A stretch of DNA of 6,790 nt from Chromatiaceae bacterium (lineage in GTDB: Bacteria; Pseudomonadota; Gammaproteobacteria; Chromatiales; Chromatiaceae), in assembly GCA_016938795.1 (NCBI GenBank), contig JAFGTZ010000002.1, forward strand, positions 1 through 6,790. The letters run 5' to 3'. The position numbers and the translations under genes are program-made. Positions within the stretch are counted from its first letter, which is position 1. Each line of letters begins with the position of its first letter. Positions 1-6,146 of this stretch are shown here, piece after piece. Below the pieces are notes generated by a model. It was not told the DNA's origin and did no database searches. It saw only the letters and a list, made by a program, of their open reading frames with translations.

Positions 1-308
1 ATGCACAGCAGGGCTTCGAGCCGGCGCAGCATTCGATCGGTGCGCCAGTCCTTCGCCAGCTCCACGGCCGAGCGCGTCAGATGGCCTTGGTGCTTTTCGA
101 GCTTGGCCTCGAAACGCTCGAACAGCGTGAAGGCGTCGGCGGTGGCGCCGGCAAAGCCCGCGAGCACCTGCCCCTTGTAGAGCCGACGCACCTTGCGCGC
201 ATTGCCCTTCATGACCGTAGCGCCGAGCGTGACCTGACCGTCGCCGCCAATCACCACCTTGCCGCCCCGGCGCACCGAGAGAATGGTGGTGCCGCGAAAG
301 GATTCCAT
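1..308 (-). CDS. hslV: ATP-dependent protease proteolytic subunit HslV (partial, N-terminal 102 residues)
   Basis: This is the peptidase subunit of the cytoplasmic HslVU (ClpQY) protease, whose double hexamer degrades unfolded and regulatory proteins delivered by the HslU ATPase. The visible N-terminus begins MESFRGTTILSVRRGGK. The family's catalytic threonine is exposed by removing a short leader, which here makes it Thr7. Counting from Thr7, Asp23 and Lys39 fall at mature positions 17 and 33, the expected active-site partners. The stretch GFAGATADAFTLFERFEAKLE-like (about residues 51-71) is typical of the family. The start is supported by a strong Shine-Dalgarno, AAGGGGAG (complement of 316-323), seven bases before the ATG. 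The gene is cut by the window edge; hslU usually follows and would lie outside. The identification is secure; only about 60% of the usual length (about 175-185 residues) is visible. Confidence 0.96.
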   Translation of the reverse strand, partial: MESFRGTTILSVRRGGKVVIGGDGQVTLGATVMKGNARKVRRLYKGQVLAGFAGATADAFTLFERFEAKLEKHQGHLTRSAVELAKDWRTDRMLRRLEALLC

Positions 309-351
309 CGGGTTGCTCCCCTTGCTGAAGATGACCAGAGTGTTGCAGGGC

Positions 352-380
352 ATTCTACGCCAGTCGCGCGCCGGGCCGAA
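352..380 (-). promoter_or_regulatory. Candidate sigma-70 promoter for hslV
   Basis: On the minus strand, TAGAAT (complement of 352-357) is a good -10 element. Exactly 17 bases upstream is TTCGGC (complement of 375-380), a weak -35. Transcription would start near 345 and give a leader of about 36 bases. hslV is a heat-shock gene in E. coli, but I see no convincing sigma-32 type -35/-10 pair here. The call rests on sequence pattern alone. Confidence 0.4.
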
Positions 381-471
381 CCTGTCGCGCACCTGTCCGC
401 AGCGCCACGCCTTGGAGTGCGGCTTCCATGCCAGCGCCACCTGGACACGCAAATCGAGATTCGCCAGACAC

Positions 472-500
472 TTGCGATTCAGGGCTGCGGGCGCTAGGGT
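472..500 (+). promoter_or_regulatory. Candidate promoter for the proVWX-porin operon
   Basis: TTGCGA (472-477, four of six matches to TTGACA) and TAGGGT (495-500, three of six matches to TATAAT) are separated by exactly 17 bases. Transcription from here would leave a leader of about 200 bases before proV. The -10 match is poor, and TGTAAT at 550-555 is an alternative with a better -10 but no -35. Osmotically controlled promoters often have weak elements, so this remains only a candidate. Confidence 0.28.
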
Positions 501-611
501 AGAAAAGGCTTCAACAAGCCACCGTGCCGAATCTCTCGGCGATTCGCAGTGTAATCGTTCCGATGCCCGCCGGATTCCAGGCCCCGCCCTGCCGGTCGAT
601 CGGAACAAGCT

Positions 612-629
612 GCGGCCACCCCCGGCCGC
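612..629. repeat. Inverted repeat in the proV leader
   Basis: GCGGCC (612-617) is repeated as its exact complement GGCCGC (624-629) around the six-base spacer ACCCCC. It lies about 75 bases upstream of the proV start. It could form an RNA hairpin or be a protein-binding site. In GC-rich DNA a six-base perfect repeat can easily arise by chance, so the function is unknown. Confidence 0.35.
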
Positions 630-704
630 CAATCAGGTCGCGCCAGACCTTTCCCGCCACCGGGATGGCGCTTACTCAAGCATCCGAACAGGACCATCAG
701 GGCA

Positions 705-1985
705 ATGCCCGAAGAACAATCCGTCAAGATCGCCGTGCGCGGTCTCACCAAGGTCTTCGGCGACGAGCCGGAGCGGGCGCTGGAGTTGCTGCGCCAGGGC
801 GAGACCAAACAAACCATCCTCGAACGCACCGGCCAGGCCGTGGGCGTGGCCGATGCCAGTTTCGATGTCTATGAGGGCGAGATTCTCGTCGTCATGGGCC
901 TGTCGGGCAGCGGCAAGTCGAGCCTGATCCGTTGCCTCAACCGCCTGAACGAACCCACCTGCGGTGAGATTCTCATCGACGGGCAGGATATCGTCGGGCT
1001 CGATCATCGCGCGCTGCTGGAGGTGCGCCGGCGCAAGTTCGGCATGGTCTTTCAGCATTTCGCCCTCTTTCCGCACCGCACCATCCGCGAGAACGTCGAG
1101 TACGGACTGGAGATTCAGGGCATGGCGCCCGAGGCCCGGGCCGAGAAGGCGCTCGTGGCGCTGCGTCAGGTGGGCCTGGAGGGCTGGGAGAACGCCACGC
1201 CGGGACAGCTCTCGGGCGGTATGCAGCAGCGTGTGGGACTGGCGCGGGCGCTTGCCGTGGATCCCGACGTGCTGCTCATGGACGAGGCCTTCTCGGCGCT
1301 CGACCCGCTGATTCGGCGCGACATGCAGCAAGAGCTGGTGGCGCTGCAAAACCGCATGCAAAAGACCATCGTCTTCATCACCCATGATCTCGACGAGGCG
1401 CTCTTTCTCGGCAATCGCATCATCCTCATGAAGGATGCGCGCATCGAGCAGGTCGGCAGCGCCGAGGACATCCTCTCAAACCCCGCCACCGCCTATGTCG
1501 AACGCTTCGTCGCCGAGGTGGACAAGACCAAGGTGCTCACCGCCGGGGCGGTCATGCGCCGCGCGCGCACCGTCGCCTTCACCACCGATGGCCCGCGCAC
1601 CGTGCTGCGCAAGATGGAGGATGAGGATCTGAACGTGCTCTGCGTGGTCGAGGGCGATTTCCGTCTGCGCGGCATCGTGCGCGATGAGACCGCGCTGGCC
1701 GCCGTGCAGCGTGGCGCGCGCTCCATTCAGGACATCATCGAACCGGGCATCGAGCCGGTCTCGCCCGAGACCCCGGTGCGCGATCTCTTCGGCCCGCTTG
1801 CGGCAGGCCCGCTGCCCGCGCCGGTCATCGACGAGGCCGGGCGCCTCAAGGGAATCGTGGTGCGCGCCTCGCTGCTTCAAGGTCTGGCCGAGGCGGGCTT
1901 GGCGAACGGCAACGGCTCGGTCGAGCCCGAAACGCCCGAGGCCCCCGCGTCCGAGCCCTCCGCCACCGAGGAACACGCCGCATGA
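705..1985 (+). CDS. proV: Glycine betaine/proline betaine-type ABC transporter ATP-binding protein with CBS domains
   Basis: This is the ATPase of a type I importer for quaternary-ammonium compatible solutes (ProV/OpuAA family, 426 residues); it binds the cytoplasmic face of the permease. The ABC domain covers about residues 8-270. It has Walker A GLSGSGKSS at 65-73, Q-loop Gln117, signature LSGGMQQR at 169-176, Walker B DVLLMDE ending at Glu194, and switch His227. The family-specific N-terminal insert (about 20-45) and the motif FGMVFQHFALFPHRT (112-126) point to ProV rather than a generic ABC ATPase. Residues about 280-395 look like two CBS modules, which in the related OpuA regulate transport by ionic strength or nucleotides. 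A Pro/Glu/Ala-rich acidic tail follows (about 397-426). The ATG has a modest AGGA (690-693) eleven bases upstream. The stop overlaps the proW start (ATGA). The family call is strong; the exact substrate is inferred. Confidence 0.95.
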   Translation: MPEEQSVKIAVRGLTKVFGDEPERALELLRQGETKQTILERTGQAVGVADASFDVYEGEILVVMGLSGSGKSSLIRCLNRLNEPTCGEILIDGQDIVGLDHRALLEVRRRKFGMVFQHFALFPHRTIRENVEYGLEIQGMAPEARAEKALVALRQVGLEGWENATPGQLSGGMQQRVGLARALAVDPDVLLMDEAFSALDPLIRRDMQQELVALQNRMQKTIVFITHDLDEALFLGNRIILMKDARIEQVGSAEDILSNPATAYVERFVAEVDKTKVLTAGAVMRRARTVAFTTDGPRTVLRKMEDEDLNVLCVVEGDFRLRGIVRDETALAAVQRGARSIQDIIEPGIEPVSPETPVRDLFGPLAAGPLPAPVIDEAGRLKGIVVRASLLQGLAEAGLANGNGSVEPETPEAPASEPSATEEHAA

Positions 1986-2827
1986 TCGAGATTCCCCGCC
2001 TGCCGCTCGCCGACTGGATCGACGCCGGACTCGATGTCCTCACCGACCAGTTCGCCACCGCCACCAAGATCGTCTCCAATCTCATGGAGACCGGCATCGA
2101 GGGCGCGGTCGAGACGCTCATGTGGCTGCCGCCCTGGGCCAGCATCCTGCTCATCAGCCTGCTCGCCTGGCGACTTGCCGGCGCGCGCACCGCCGTGCTT
2201 GCGCTGCTGGGGCTTGGACTGCTGTGGAATCTGGGGCTCTGGGAGCCCACCCTGCAAACCCTGGTGCTGGTGCTCATCGCCACCCTGATCGCGGTGCTGA
2301 TCGGCGCCCCGCTTGGAATACTGGCCGCGCTCTCGCCAACGGCCTATCGCATCGTCTTTCCGGTGCTCGATTTCATGCAGACGATGCCCGCCTTCGTCTA
2401 TCTGATTCCGGCCATTCCCTTTTTTGGCCTGGGGCCGGTCGCAGCGGTCTTCTCCACGGTCATCTTCGCCATGCCCCCGGCTATCCGGCTAACCACACTC
2501 GGCATTCGCCAGGTGCCTGCCGATCTGGTCGAGGCCGCCGATGCCTTCGGCTCAACGCGCTGGCAGAAACTCGCCAAGGTGCAGCTGCCGCTTGCGGTGC
2601 CCACCATTATGGCCGGCATCAACCAGACCATCATGCTGGCCCTCTCCATGGTCGTCATCGCCGCCATGATCGGCGCCCAGGGACTGGGCGGCGAGGTGTG
2701 GCGCGCCATTCAGCGCAACGAGGCCGGCATGGGTTTCGAGGCCGGTCTGGCCGTCGTCATCCTGGCCATGGTGCTCGATCGCATCACCCAGGGCATCGGT
2801 CGTCGCAATCCCTCCCGCGCGGGCTAG
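1982..2827 (+). CDS. proW: Glycine betaine/proline betaine-type ABC transporter permease
   Basis: This is the inner-membrane permease of the same importer; two copies would form the channel. The 281-residue length matches the short OpuAB-like permeases. E. coli ProW is longer, with an extended N-terminal region. After a soluble, amphipathic N-terminus (about 1-48), hydrophobic segments lie near 52-66, 70-87, 91-117, 136-150, 152-172, 215-235 and 252-268. The motif TMPAFVYLIPAIPFFGLG (134-151) is highly typical of the family. The cytoplasmic EAA coupling loop is clear at 184-203, beginning EAADAFGSTRWQKL and ending KVQLP, and it should dock on ProV. The start overlaps the proV stop by four bases, and GAGGAA (1968-1973) lies eight bases upstream, so translation is probably coupled. 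The stop codon is embedded in a strong hairpin. Confidence 0.94.
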   Translation: MIEIPRLPLADWIDAGLDVLTDQFATATKIVSNLMETGIEGAVETLMWLPPWASILLISLLAWRLAGARTAVLALLGLGLLWNLGLWEPTLQTLVLVLIATLIAVLIGAPLGILAALSPTAYRIVFPVLDFMQTMPAFVYLIPAIPFFGLGPVAAVFSTVIFAMPPAIRLTTLGIRQVPADLVEAADAFGSTRWQKLAKVQLPLAVPTIMAGINQTIMLALSMVVIAAMIGAQGLGGEVWRAIQRNEAGMGFEAGLAVVILAMVLDRITQGIGRRNPSRAG

Positions 2828-2840
2828 AGCGCGCCCGCGC
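2817..2840 (+). other. GC-rich intercistronic stem-loop spanning the proW stop codon
   Basis: GCGCGGGC (2817-2824) is followed by an eight-base loop (TAGAGCGC, containing the proW stop) and the exact complement GCCCGCGC (2833-2840). All eight pairs are G-C. No T-run follows, so it is not a standard intrinsic terminator. Hairpins between permease and binding-protein genes can protect mRNA ends and give unequal expression of cistrons. The structure is seen in the sequence; the role is inferred. Confidence 0.6.
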
Positions 2841-2877
2841 ATCCCTCCCCCAAAACCAACACGAGGACTCTCGCATC

Positions 2878-3723
2878 ATGCGTACACTCGCCTTCGCGGC
2901 CGCCGCCACGGCCCTTGCCACGCTCAACGTCCCCGCCCTCGCCGCCGACAAGGGCGAGGTGGAACTGGCCTATGTCGAATGGTCTTCCGAGGTCGCAAGC
3001 ACCAATGTGGTGCGCGTCGTCCTGGAAGACATGGGCTACGAGGTCAAGCTCACCCCAGTCTCGGCCGCCGCCATGTGGCAGGCCGTGGGCACGGGCGATG
3101 TGGATGGCATCGTGGCCGCCTGGCTGCCGACCACCCACGCCCATTATCTTGAGAAGGTCGCCGACAGCGTCGAGGATCTGGGTCCGAATCTGGAGGGCAC
3201 CCGCATTGGCCTGGTGGTGCCAAGCTATGTCGAGATTAACTCCATCGACGCACTCAATGCCGCCGCCGAGCAGTTCGATGGCAAGATCATCGGCATCGAC
3301 CCGGGCGCGGGCCTCATGAGCAAGACCGAGCAGGTCATCGAGGATTACGCGCTCAAGGACATCCGCCTGGTCGAGGGCACCGGCCCCATCATGACCGCCG
3401 TGCTCGGCGACGCCATCGAGGATAATGAGTGGGTCGTGGTCACCGGCTGGACCCCGCACTGGATGTTCGCCAAGTACGATCTCAAGTATCTCGACGATCC
3501 CAAGGGCGTCTATGGCGGCGAGGAAGCGATTCACAGCATCGCGCGCGCGGGTTTGAAGGAAGACATGCCCGAGGTGTATGCCGTGCTCGACAACTTCCAC
3601 TGGGCCCCGGACCAGATGGCCGAACTCATGGTCTGGAACCAGGAAAAGCGCGCCGACCCCTACAAAAACGCCCGTCGCTGGGTTGAAGAAAACGCCGAGA
3701 CCGTCGAGACCTGGAAGCCATGA
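2878..3723 (+). CDS. proX: Periplasmic glycine betaine/choline-type substrate-binding protein (OpuAC/ProX family)
   Basis: This periplasmic receptor (281 residues) would capture the solute and deliver it to ProW. The start is the ATG at 2878: GAGGA (2863-2867) lies ten bases upstream, and a clean Sec signal follows, MRT, an Ala/Leu-rich core and a cut near LNVPALAA (16-23). The open frame extends far upstream, but that part runs out of frame through proV and proW. There is no lipobox cysteine, so it is a soluble protein, as in Gram-negatives. The mature part begins with VELAYVEWSSE (28-38), typical of OpuAC-type proteins. Trp35, Trp67, Trp82, Trp191, Trp195 and Trp242 are present; members of this family bind the trimethylammonium head in an aromatic cage, but I cannot assign the cage residues without a structure alignment. 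VVVTGWTPHWMF (186-197) is another family hallmark. The stop overlaps the porin start. Confidence 0.93.
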   Translation: MRTLAFAAAATALATLNVPALAADKGEVELAYVEWSSEVASTNVVRVVLEDMGYEVKLTPVSAAAMWQAVGTGDVDGIVAAWLPTTHAHYLEKVADSVEDLGPNLEGTRIGLVVPSYVEINSIDALNAAAEQFDGKIIGIDPGAGLMSKTEQVIEDYALKDIRLVEGTGPIMTAVLGDAIEDNEWVVVTGWTPHWMFAKYDLKYLDDPKGVYGGEEAIHSIARAGLKEDMPEVYAVLDNFHWAPDQMAELMVWNQEKRADPYKNARRWVEENAETVETWKP

Positions 3724-5135
3724 CGCCAATGACTCAAACCCCGTCCCCACGCCGGGCGCCGGCGCTGCTGGTCGCCGCTGCGCTCGGCGGTCTGTCCAGC
3801 GCCGCGCTCGGCGCCTCGCCAAGCGCGCTTGAGGCGCGCGTTGCCGAGCTGCAACGTCAGCTCGCCGAGGCCGAGCAGGCGCTCGCCGAGGCGCGCGCCG
3901 AGACCGAGAGCCTGCGCGCGCACGCCAGCCCGGCCGCCGAGCCAGTGGACCGCCGTATCAAGATTGGTCCGGTGACCGTCGGCGGCGCCATCCGCGCCAA
4001 CCTGGTTCAGGGCAGCTACGAGGGATTCGACAACGGCCCCAATCGGGGCGGCAATGGCGGCAATATCGAACTCGATACCTTCCGCATCAATCTCTCGCTC
4101 GATTACAACAACATCATCGGCAAGCTCGAATACCGCTGGTATCCGGCCAGCAGCGGCACCAGCTACAACTTTCTGCATACCGGCTGGCTCGGCTACCGCT
4201 TCGCCGATGACAGCGAGCTGAAGGTGGGCGTCAACCGCGTGCCCTTCGGCCCCGGCGCCTACGGCGTCTCACAGAGCTGGTTCTTCGATCAGCACTATTA
4301 CGTGGGCCTCGCCGATGATATGGATCTGGGTCTGAAGTACAGCACCAAGCGCGGCAACTGGGCCTTCGATGTTGGTTATTACGCCGCCAGCGAGGGGAGC
4401 TTTTTCGGGCGCAGCCTCGATAGCACCCGCTACAGCTACGACGCCGTGCGCTGGAGCGAGTCGGTGGACCAGGACGGCAATGTCACCTTCGGCGGCGCCC
4501 ATAACGGCTACGAGGAGCGCAACCAGTTCAACCTGCGCGCCATCTACAGCCTGAGCGAGGCGGCCATCCCCACCGATCTGGGCGTGTCGCTTCAGTACGG
4601 TCAGCTCAAAGGCCAGCGCGCCGACGACGGCAGCCACTGGGCGGCCTCGGCGCATATGGTCAACCGCTATAACAACTGGACCCTGGCCACCCAGCTGACC
4701 CGCTACGAATACGACATCGACGCCGACAATCCCTGGGGAACCGACACCCTGATCCCCATGGGCGCCTTCGATTTCGCCTGGCCCGTGGCCGCCAAGGCCT
4801 GGATTCCGGCCGTCTCGCTAAGCTACAAGCACGAGACCCCGAACCTGCCCTGGCTCGACTACGTGGTGCCCTACGTGGAGTACAGCTCCATCGTCAAGGA
4901 CGAGGGCGACTTCAACAACAGCGACCTCTTCGTCCTCGGCGCGGCCTGGGCCAGCGGCGGCTGGTATGTCTATACCGACTTTGCCTATTCAAACGGCAAT
5001 TACTTCATCGGCAACGAGGCCGACAACAACGGCTCGGATAACTATGGCTCCATCGCGGGCGTGGGCGACTTCGGCGTCAACGGCAATGACGAGTGGAACT
5101 ATCGCCTCAACCTGAATCTGGGGTATTACTTCTAA
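3720..5135 (+). CDS. Outer-membrane porin with N-terminal coiled coil, fourth gene of the transporter operon
   Basis: This is predicted to be an outer-membrane beta-barrel channel of up to 471 residues. A signal peptide covers about 1-32 (RR, then LLVAAALGGLSSAALGA). Residues about 35-67 form an Ala/Glu/Leu heptad coiled coil (Leu37, Val41, Leu44, Leu48, Leu55, Leu65). The rest is rich in Tyr, Trp, Asn, Gly and Asp, with alternating beta strands and a C-terminal strand NLNLGYYF ending in Phe, the usual BamA-recognition signature. A coiled coil before the barrel is known in DcaP-like and some other trimeric porins; I cannot name the exact family. The first ATG overlaps the proX stop, but GGAAG (3713-3717) is only two bases from it. 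The second ATG at 3729 is eleven bases away and may be the true start (468 residues). Context suggests it admits the transporter's substrate. Confidence 0.85.
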   Translation: MTPMTQTPSPRRAPALLVAAALGGLSSAALGASPSALEARVAELQRQLAEAEQALAEARAETESLRAHASPAAEPVDRRIKIGPVTVGGAIRANLVQGSYEGFDNGPNRGGNGGNIELDTFRINLSLDYNNIIGKLEYRWYPASSGTSYNFLHTGWLGYRFADDSELKVGVNRVPFGPGAYGVSQSWFFDQHYYVGLADDMDLGLKYSTKRGNWAFDVGYYAASEGSFFGRSLDSTRYSYDAVRWSESVDQDGNVTFGGAHNGYEERNQFNLRAIYSLSEAAIPTDLGVSLQYGQLKGQRADDGSHWAASAHMVNRYNNWTLATQLTRYEYDIDADNPWGTDTLIPMGAFDFAWPVAAKAWIPAVSLSYKHETPNLPWLDYVVPYVEYSSIVKDEGDFNNSDLFVLGAAWASGGWYVYTDFAYSNGNYFIGNEADNNGSDNYGSIAGVGDFGVNGNDEWNYRLNLNLGYYF

Positions 5136-5167
5136 ACCGGCGCGCGTTGAGAAAACCGCTAGATCAA

Positions 5168-5191
5168 GCCCCCCTTTGCAACAAGGGGGGC
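5168..5191. terminator. Convergent-gene stem-loop, possible bidirectional terminator
   Basis: GCCCCCCTT (5168-5176) pairs perfectly with AAGGGGGGC (5183-5191) around the loop TGCAAC, giving a nine-base stem. It lies between the end of the porin gene and the end of convergent yebC. Neither strand has a proper T-run right after the stem: the plus strand continues CGGCACTCTTCC and the minus strand TTGATCTAGCGGTTTTC. Position favours a terminator for both genes. It could also be one copy of a dispersed C6/G6 intergenic palindrome. Confidence 0.55.
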
Positions 5192-5207
5192 GGCACTCTT
5201 CCAGCGC

Positions 5208-5957
5208 TCAGCCCTCGATCTCGGCCATGATGTCGTCGGCGATGTCGGCGTTGTGATAGACCTCCTGCACGTCATCCAGATCCTCAAGCGCATCGACCAG
5301 CTTGAGGAGCTTCTCGGCCGTGTCGCGGTCGAGTTCGGCGGAGGTCGAGGCGTTGAAACCGATCTCGGCCACCTCGGTATCGAAACCGGCCTTGGTCAGC
5401 GCCTCTCTCACAGCAGCAAACTCCTCGGGCGCGGTCACCACATCGAGCGAACCGTCGTCGTTCACCACCACATCCTCGGCGCCCGCCTCCAGCGCCACCT
5501 CCATCACCGCGTCTTCATTGGTGCCAGGCTGGAAGCTGATGGTGCCCTGCTTGGTGAAGAGATAGGCCACCGAGCCGTCAGTGCCGAGATTGCCGCCGTG
5601 CTTGCTGAAGGCGTGACGCACCTCGGAGGCGGTGCGGTTGCGGTTGTCGGTCATGCAATCGACCATGATGGCCACGCCAGCGGGGCCATAGCCCTCGTAG
5701 CGGATTTCTTCGTAGTTATCGCCATCCATGCCGCCTGCGCCGCGCTTGATGGCGCGCTCCACGGTGTCGCGCGGCATGTTGGCGCCAAATGCCTTGTCCA
5801 TGGCCAGACGCAGACGCGGATTGGCGTTTGCGTCGCCGCCACCCTCGCGTGCAGCCACCGTGACCTCGCGAATGAGCTTGGTCCAGATCTTGCCGCGCTT
5901 TTTGTCCTGCGCCGCCTTGCGGTGCTTGATATTGGCCCATTTACTATGACCGGCCAT
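5208..5957 (-). CDS. yebC: YebC/TACO1 family regulatory or translation factor
   Basis: This 249-residue cytoplasmic protein is close to the E. coli YebC length (246). It opens with the family signature MAGHSKWANIKHRKAAQDKK (1-20). The highly conserved core YEGYGPAGVAIMVDC (87-101) and NRTASEVRHAFSKHGGNLG (107-125) follows, and the C-terminus is acidic. The family was long annotated as a transcriptional regulator (for example PmpR in Pseudomonas); its mitochondrial relative TACO1 activates translation, and later work links bacterial members to ribosomes and proline-rich translation. The open frame continues upstream on this strand, but the conserved N-terminus and AGGGGGAG (complement of 5965-5972), seven bases before the ATG, fix the start at 5957. 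The usual downstream partner ruvC is not present here; the convergent porin gene is. Confidence 0.97.
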   Translation of the reverse strand: MAGHSKWANIKHRKAAQDKKRGKIWTKLIREVTVAAREGGGDANANPRLRLAMDKAFGANMPRDTVERAIKRGAGGMDGDNYEEIRYEGYGPAGVAIMVDCMTDNRNRTASEVRHAFSKHGGNLGTDGSVAYLFTKQGTISFQPGTNEDAVMEVALEAGAEDVVVNDDGSLDVVTAPEEFAAVREALTKAGFDTEVAEIGFNASTSAELDRDTAEKLLKLVDALEDLDDVQEVYHNADIADDIMAEIEG

Positions 5958-5997
5958 GAGAAGGCTCCCCCTGACGATTAAGACGAAATGACCGCGC

Positions 5998-6006
5998 ATT
6001 TTAGCA
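5998..6006 (-). promoter_or_regulatory. Candidate extended -10 promoter for yebC
   Basis: On the minus strand, TGCTAAAAT (complement of 5998-6006) is a perfect extended -10 (TGn) followed by TAAAAT, five of six matches to consensus. No good -35 lies 16-18 bases upstream, which is usual for extended -10 promoters. Transcription would start near 5991 and give a leader of about 34 bases. Confidence 0.5.
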
Positions 6007-6097
6007 TCGGGCCTGGAAAGGGCGCGAAAAGCGGACAGAAGGGGCGCCCGGAGCGAGCCCTGAGCGCATGAGGAAAACCCAAAAACTGATGTGCGGT

Positions 6098-6106
6098 TGG
6101 TATAAG
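6098..6106 (+). promoter_or_regulatory. Candidate extended -10 promoter for the right-edge gene
   Basis: TGGTATAAG at 6098-6106 has the TGn extension and TATAAG, five of six matches to consensus. The -35 position (CCCAAA, 6078-6083) is poor. Transcription would start near 6113, about 34 bases before the ATG at 6147. The position relative to the gene supports both the promoter and the start codon. Confidence 0.5.
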
Positions 6107-6146
6107 CTCGAACCCCATCGACCCGAGTCACAGCGGATACCCGACC

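Larger units (their letters stand above)
309..704. other. Divergent intergenic region between hslV and proV
   Basis: These 396 bases separate two divergent genes, and I see no credible coding region in them. Open frames crossing the gap have no recognisable protein features and overlap proV or hslV in other frames. It holds the hslV promoter candidate, a candidate proV promoter and an inverted repeat at 612-629. There is also a small hairpin at 507-520 (GGCTT, loop CAAC, AAGCC). A lone TGTAAT at 550-555 could be another plus-strand -10, but it lacks a matching -35. No known operator, such as a BetI-type palindrome, was recognised. The gap is long enough to carry osmotic or other regulation of the transporter. 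Confidence 0.6.

Noticed and set aside
501..520. Hairpin GGCTT-CAAC-AAGCC with a minus-strand TTTTC, like a small terminator
   Set aside because: The stem has only five pairs, the T-run is short, and no minus-strand gene ends there; at most it is an incidental leader structure.
259..927. Plus-strand open frame bridging the hslV start and proV
   Set aside because: Overlaps both real genes in the wrong frame or strand; Arg/Ser/Pro-rich with no domain and no ribosome binding site.
672..1385. Minus-strand open frame of 237 codons opposite proV
   Set aside because: Lies antisense to the Walker and signature motifs of proV; composition is that of a mirror frame.
1684..2877. Plus-strand open frame continuous with proX and extending about 400 codons upstream
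   Set aside because: It runs through proV and proW in another frame, with Arg/Pro/His-rich nonsense composition. The ATG at 2878 has a ribosome binding site and signal peptide, so proX begins there.
2824..3822. Minus-strand open frame of 332 codons opposite proX
   Set aside because: A shadow of proX codon bias in GC-rich DNA; Gly/His/Val-rich without domains, while the plus strand has a clear family match.
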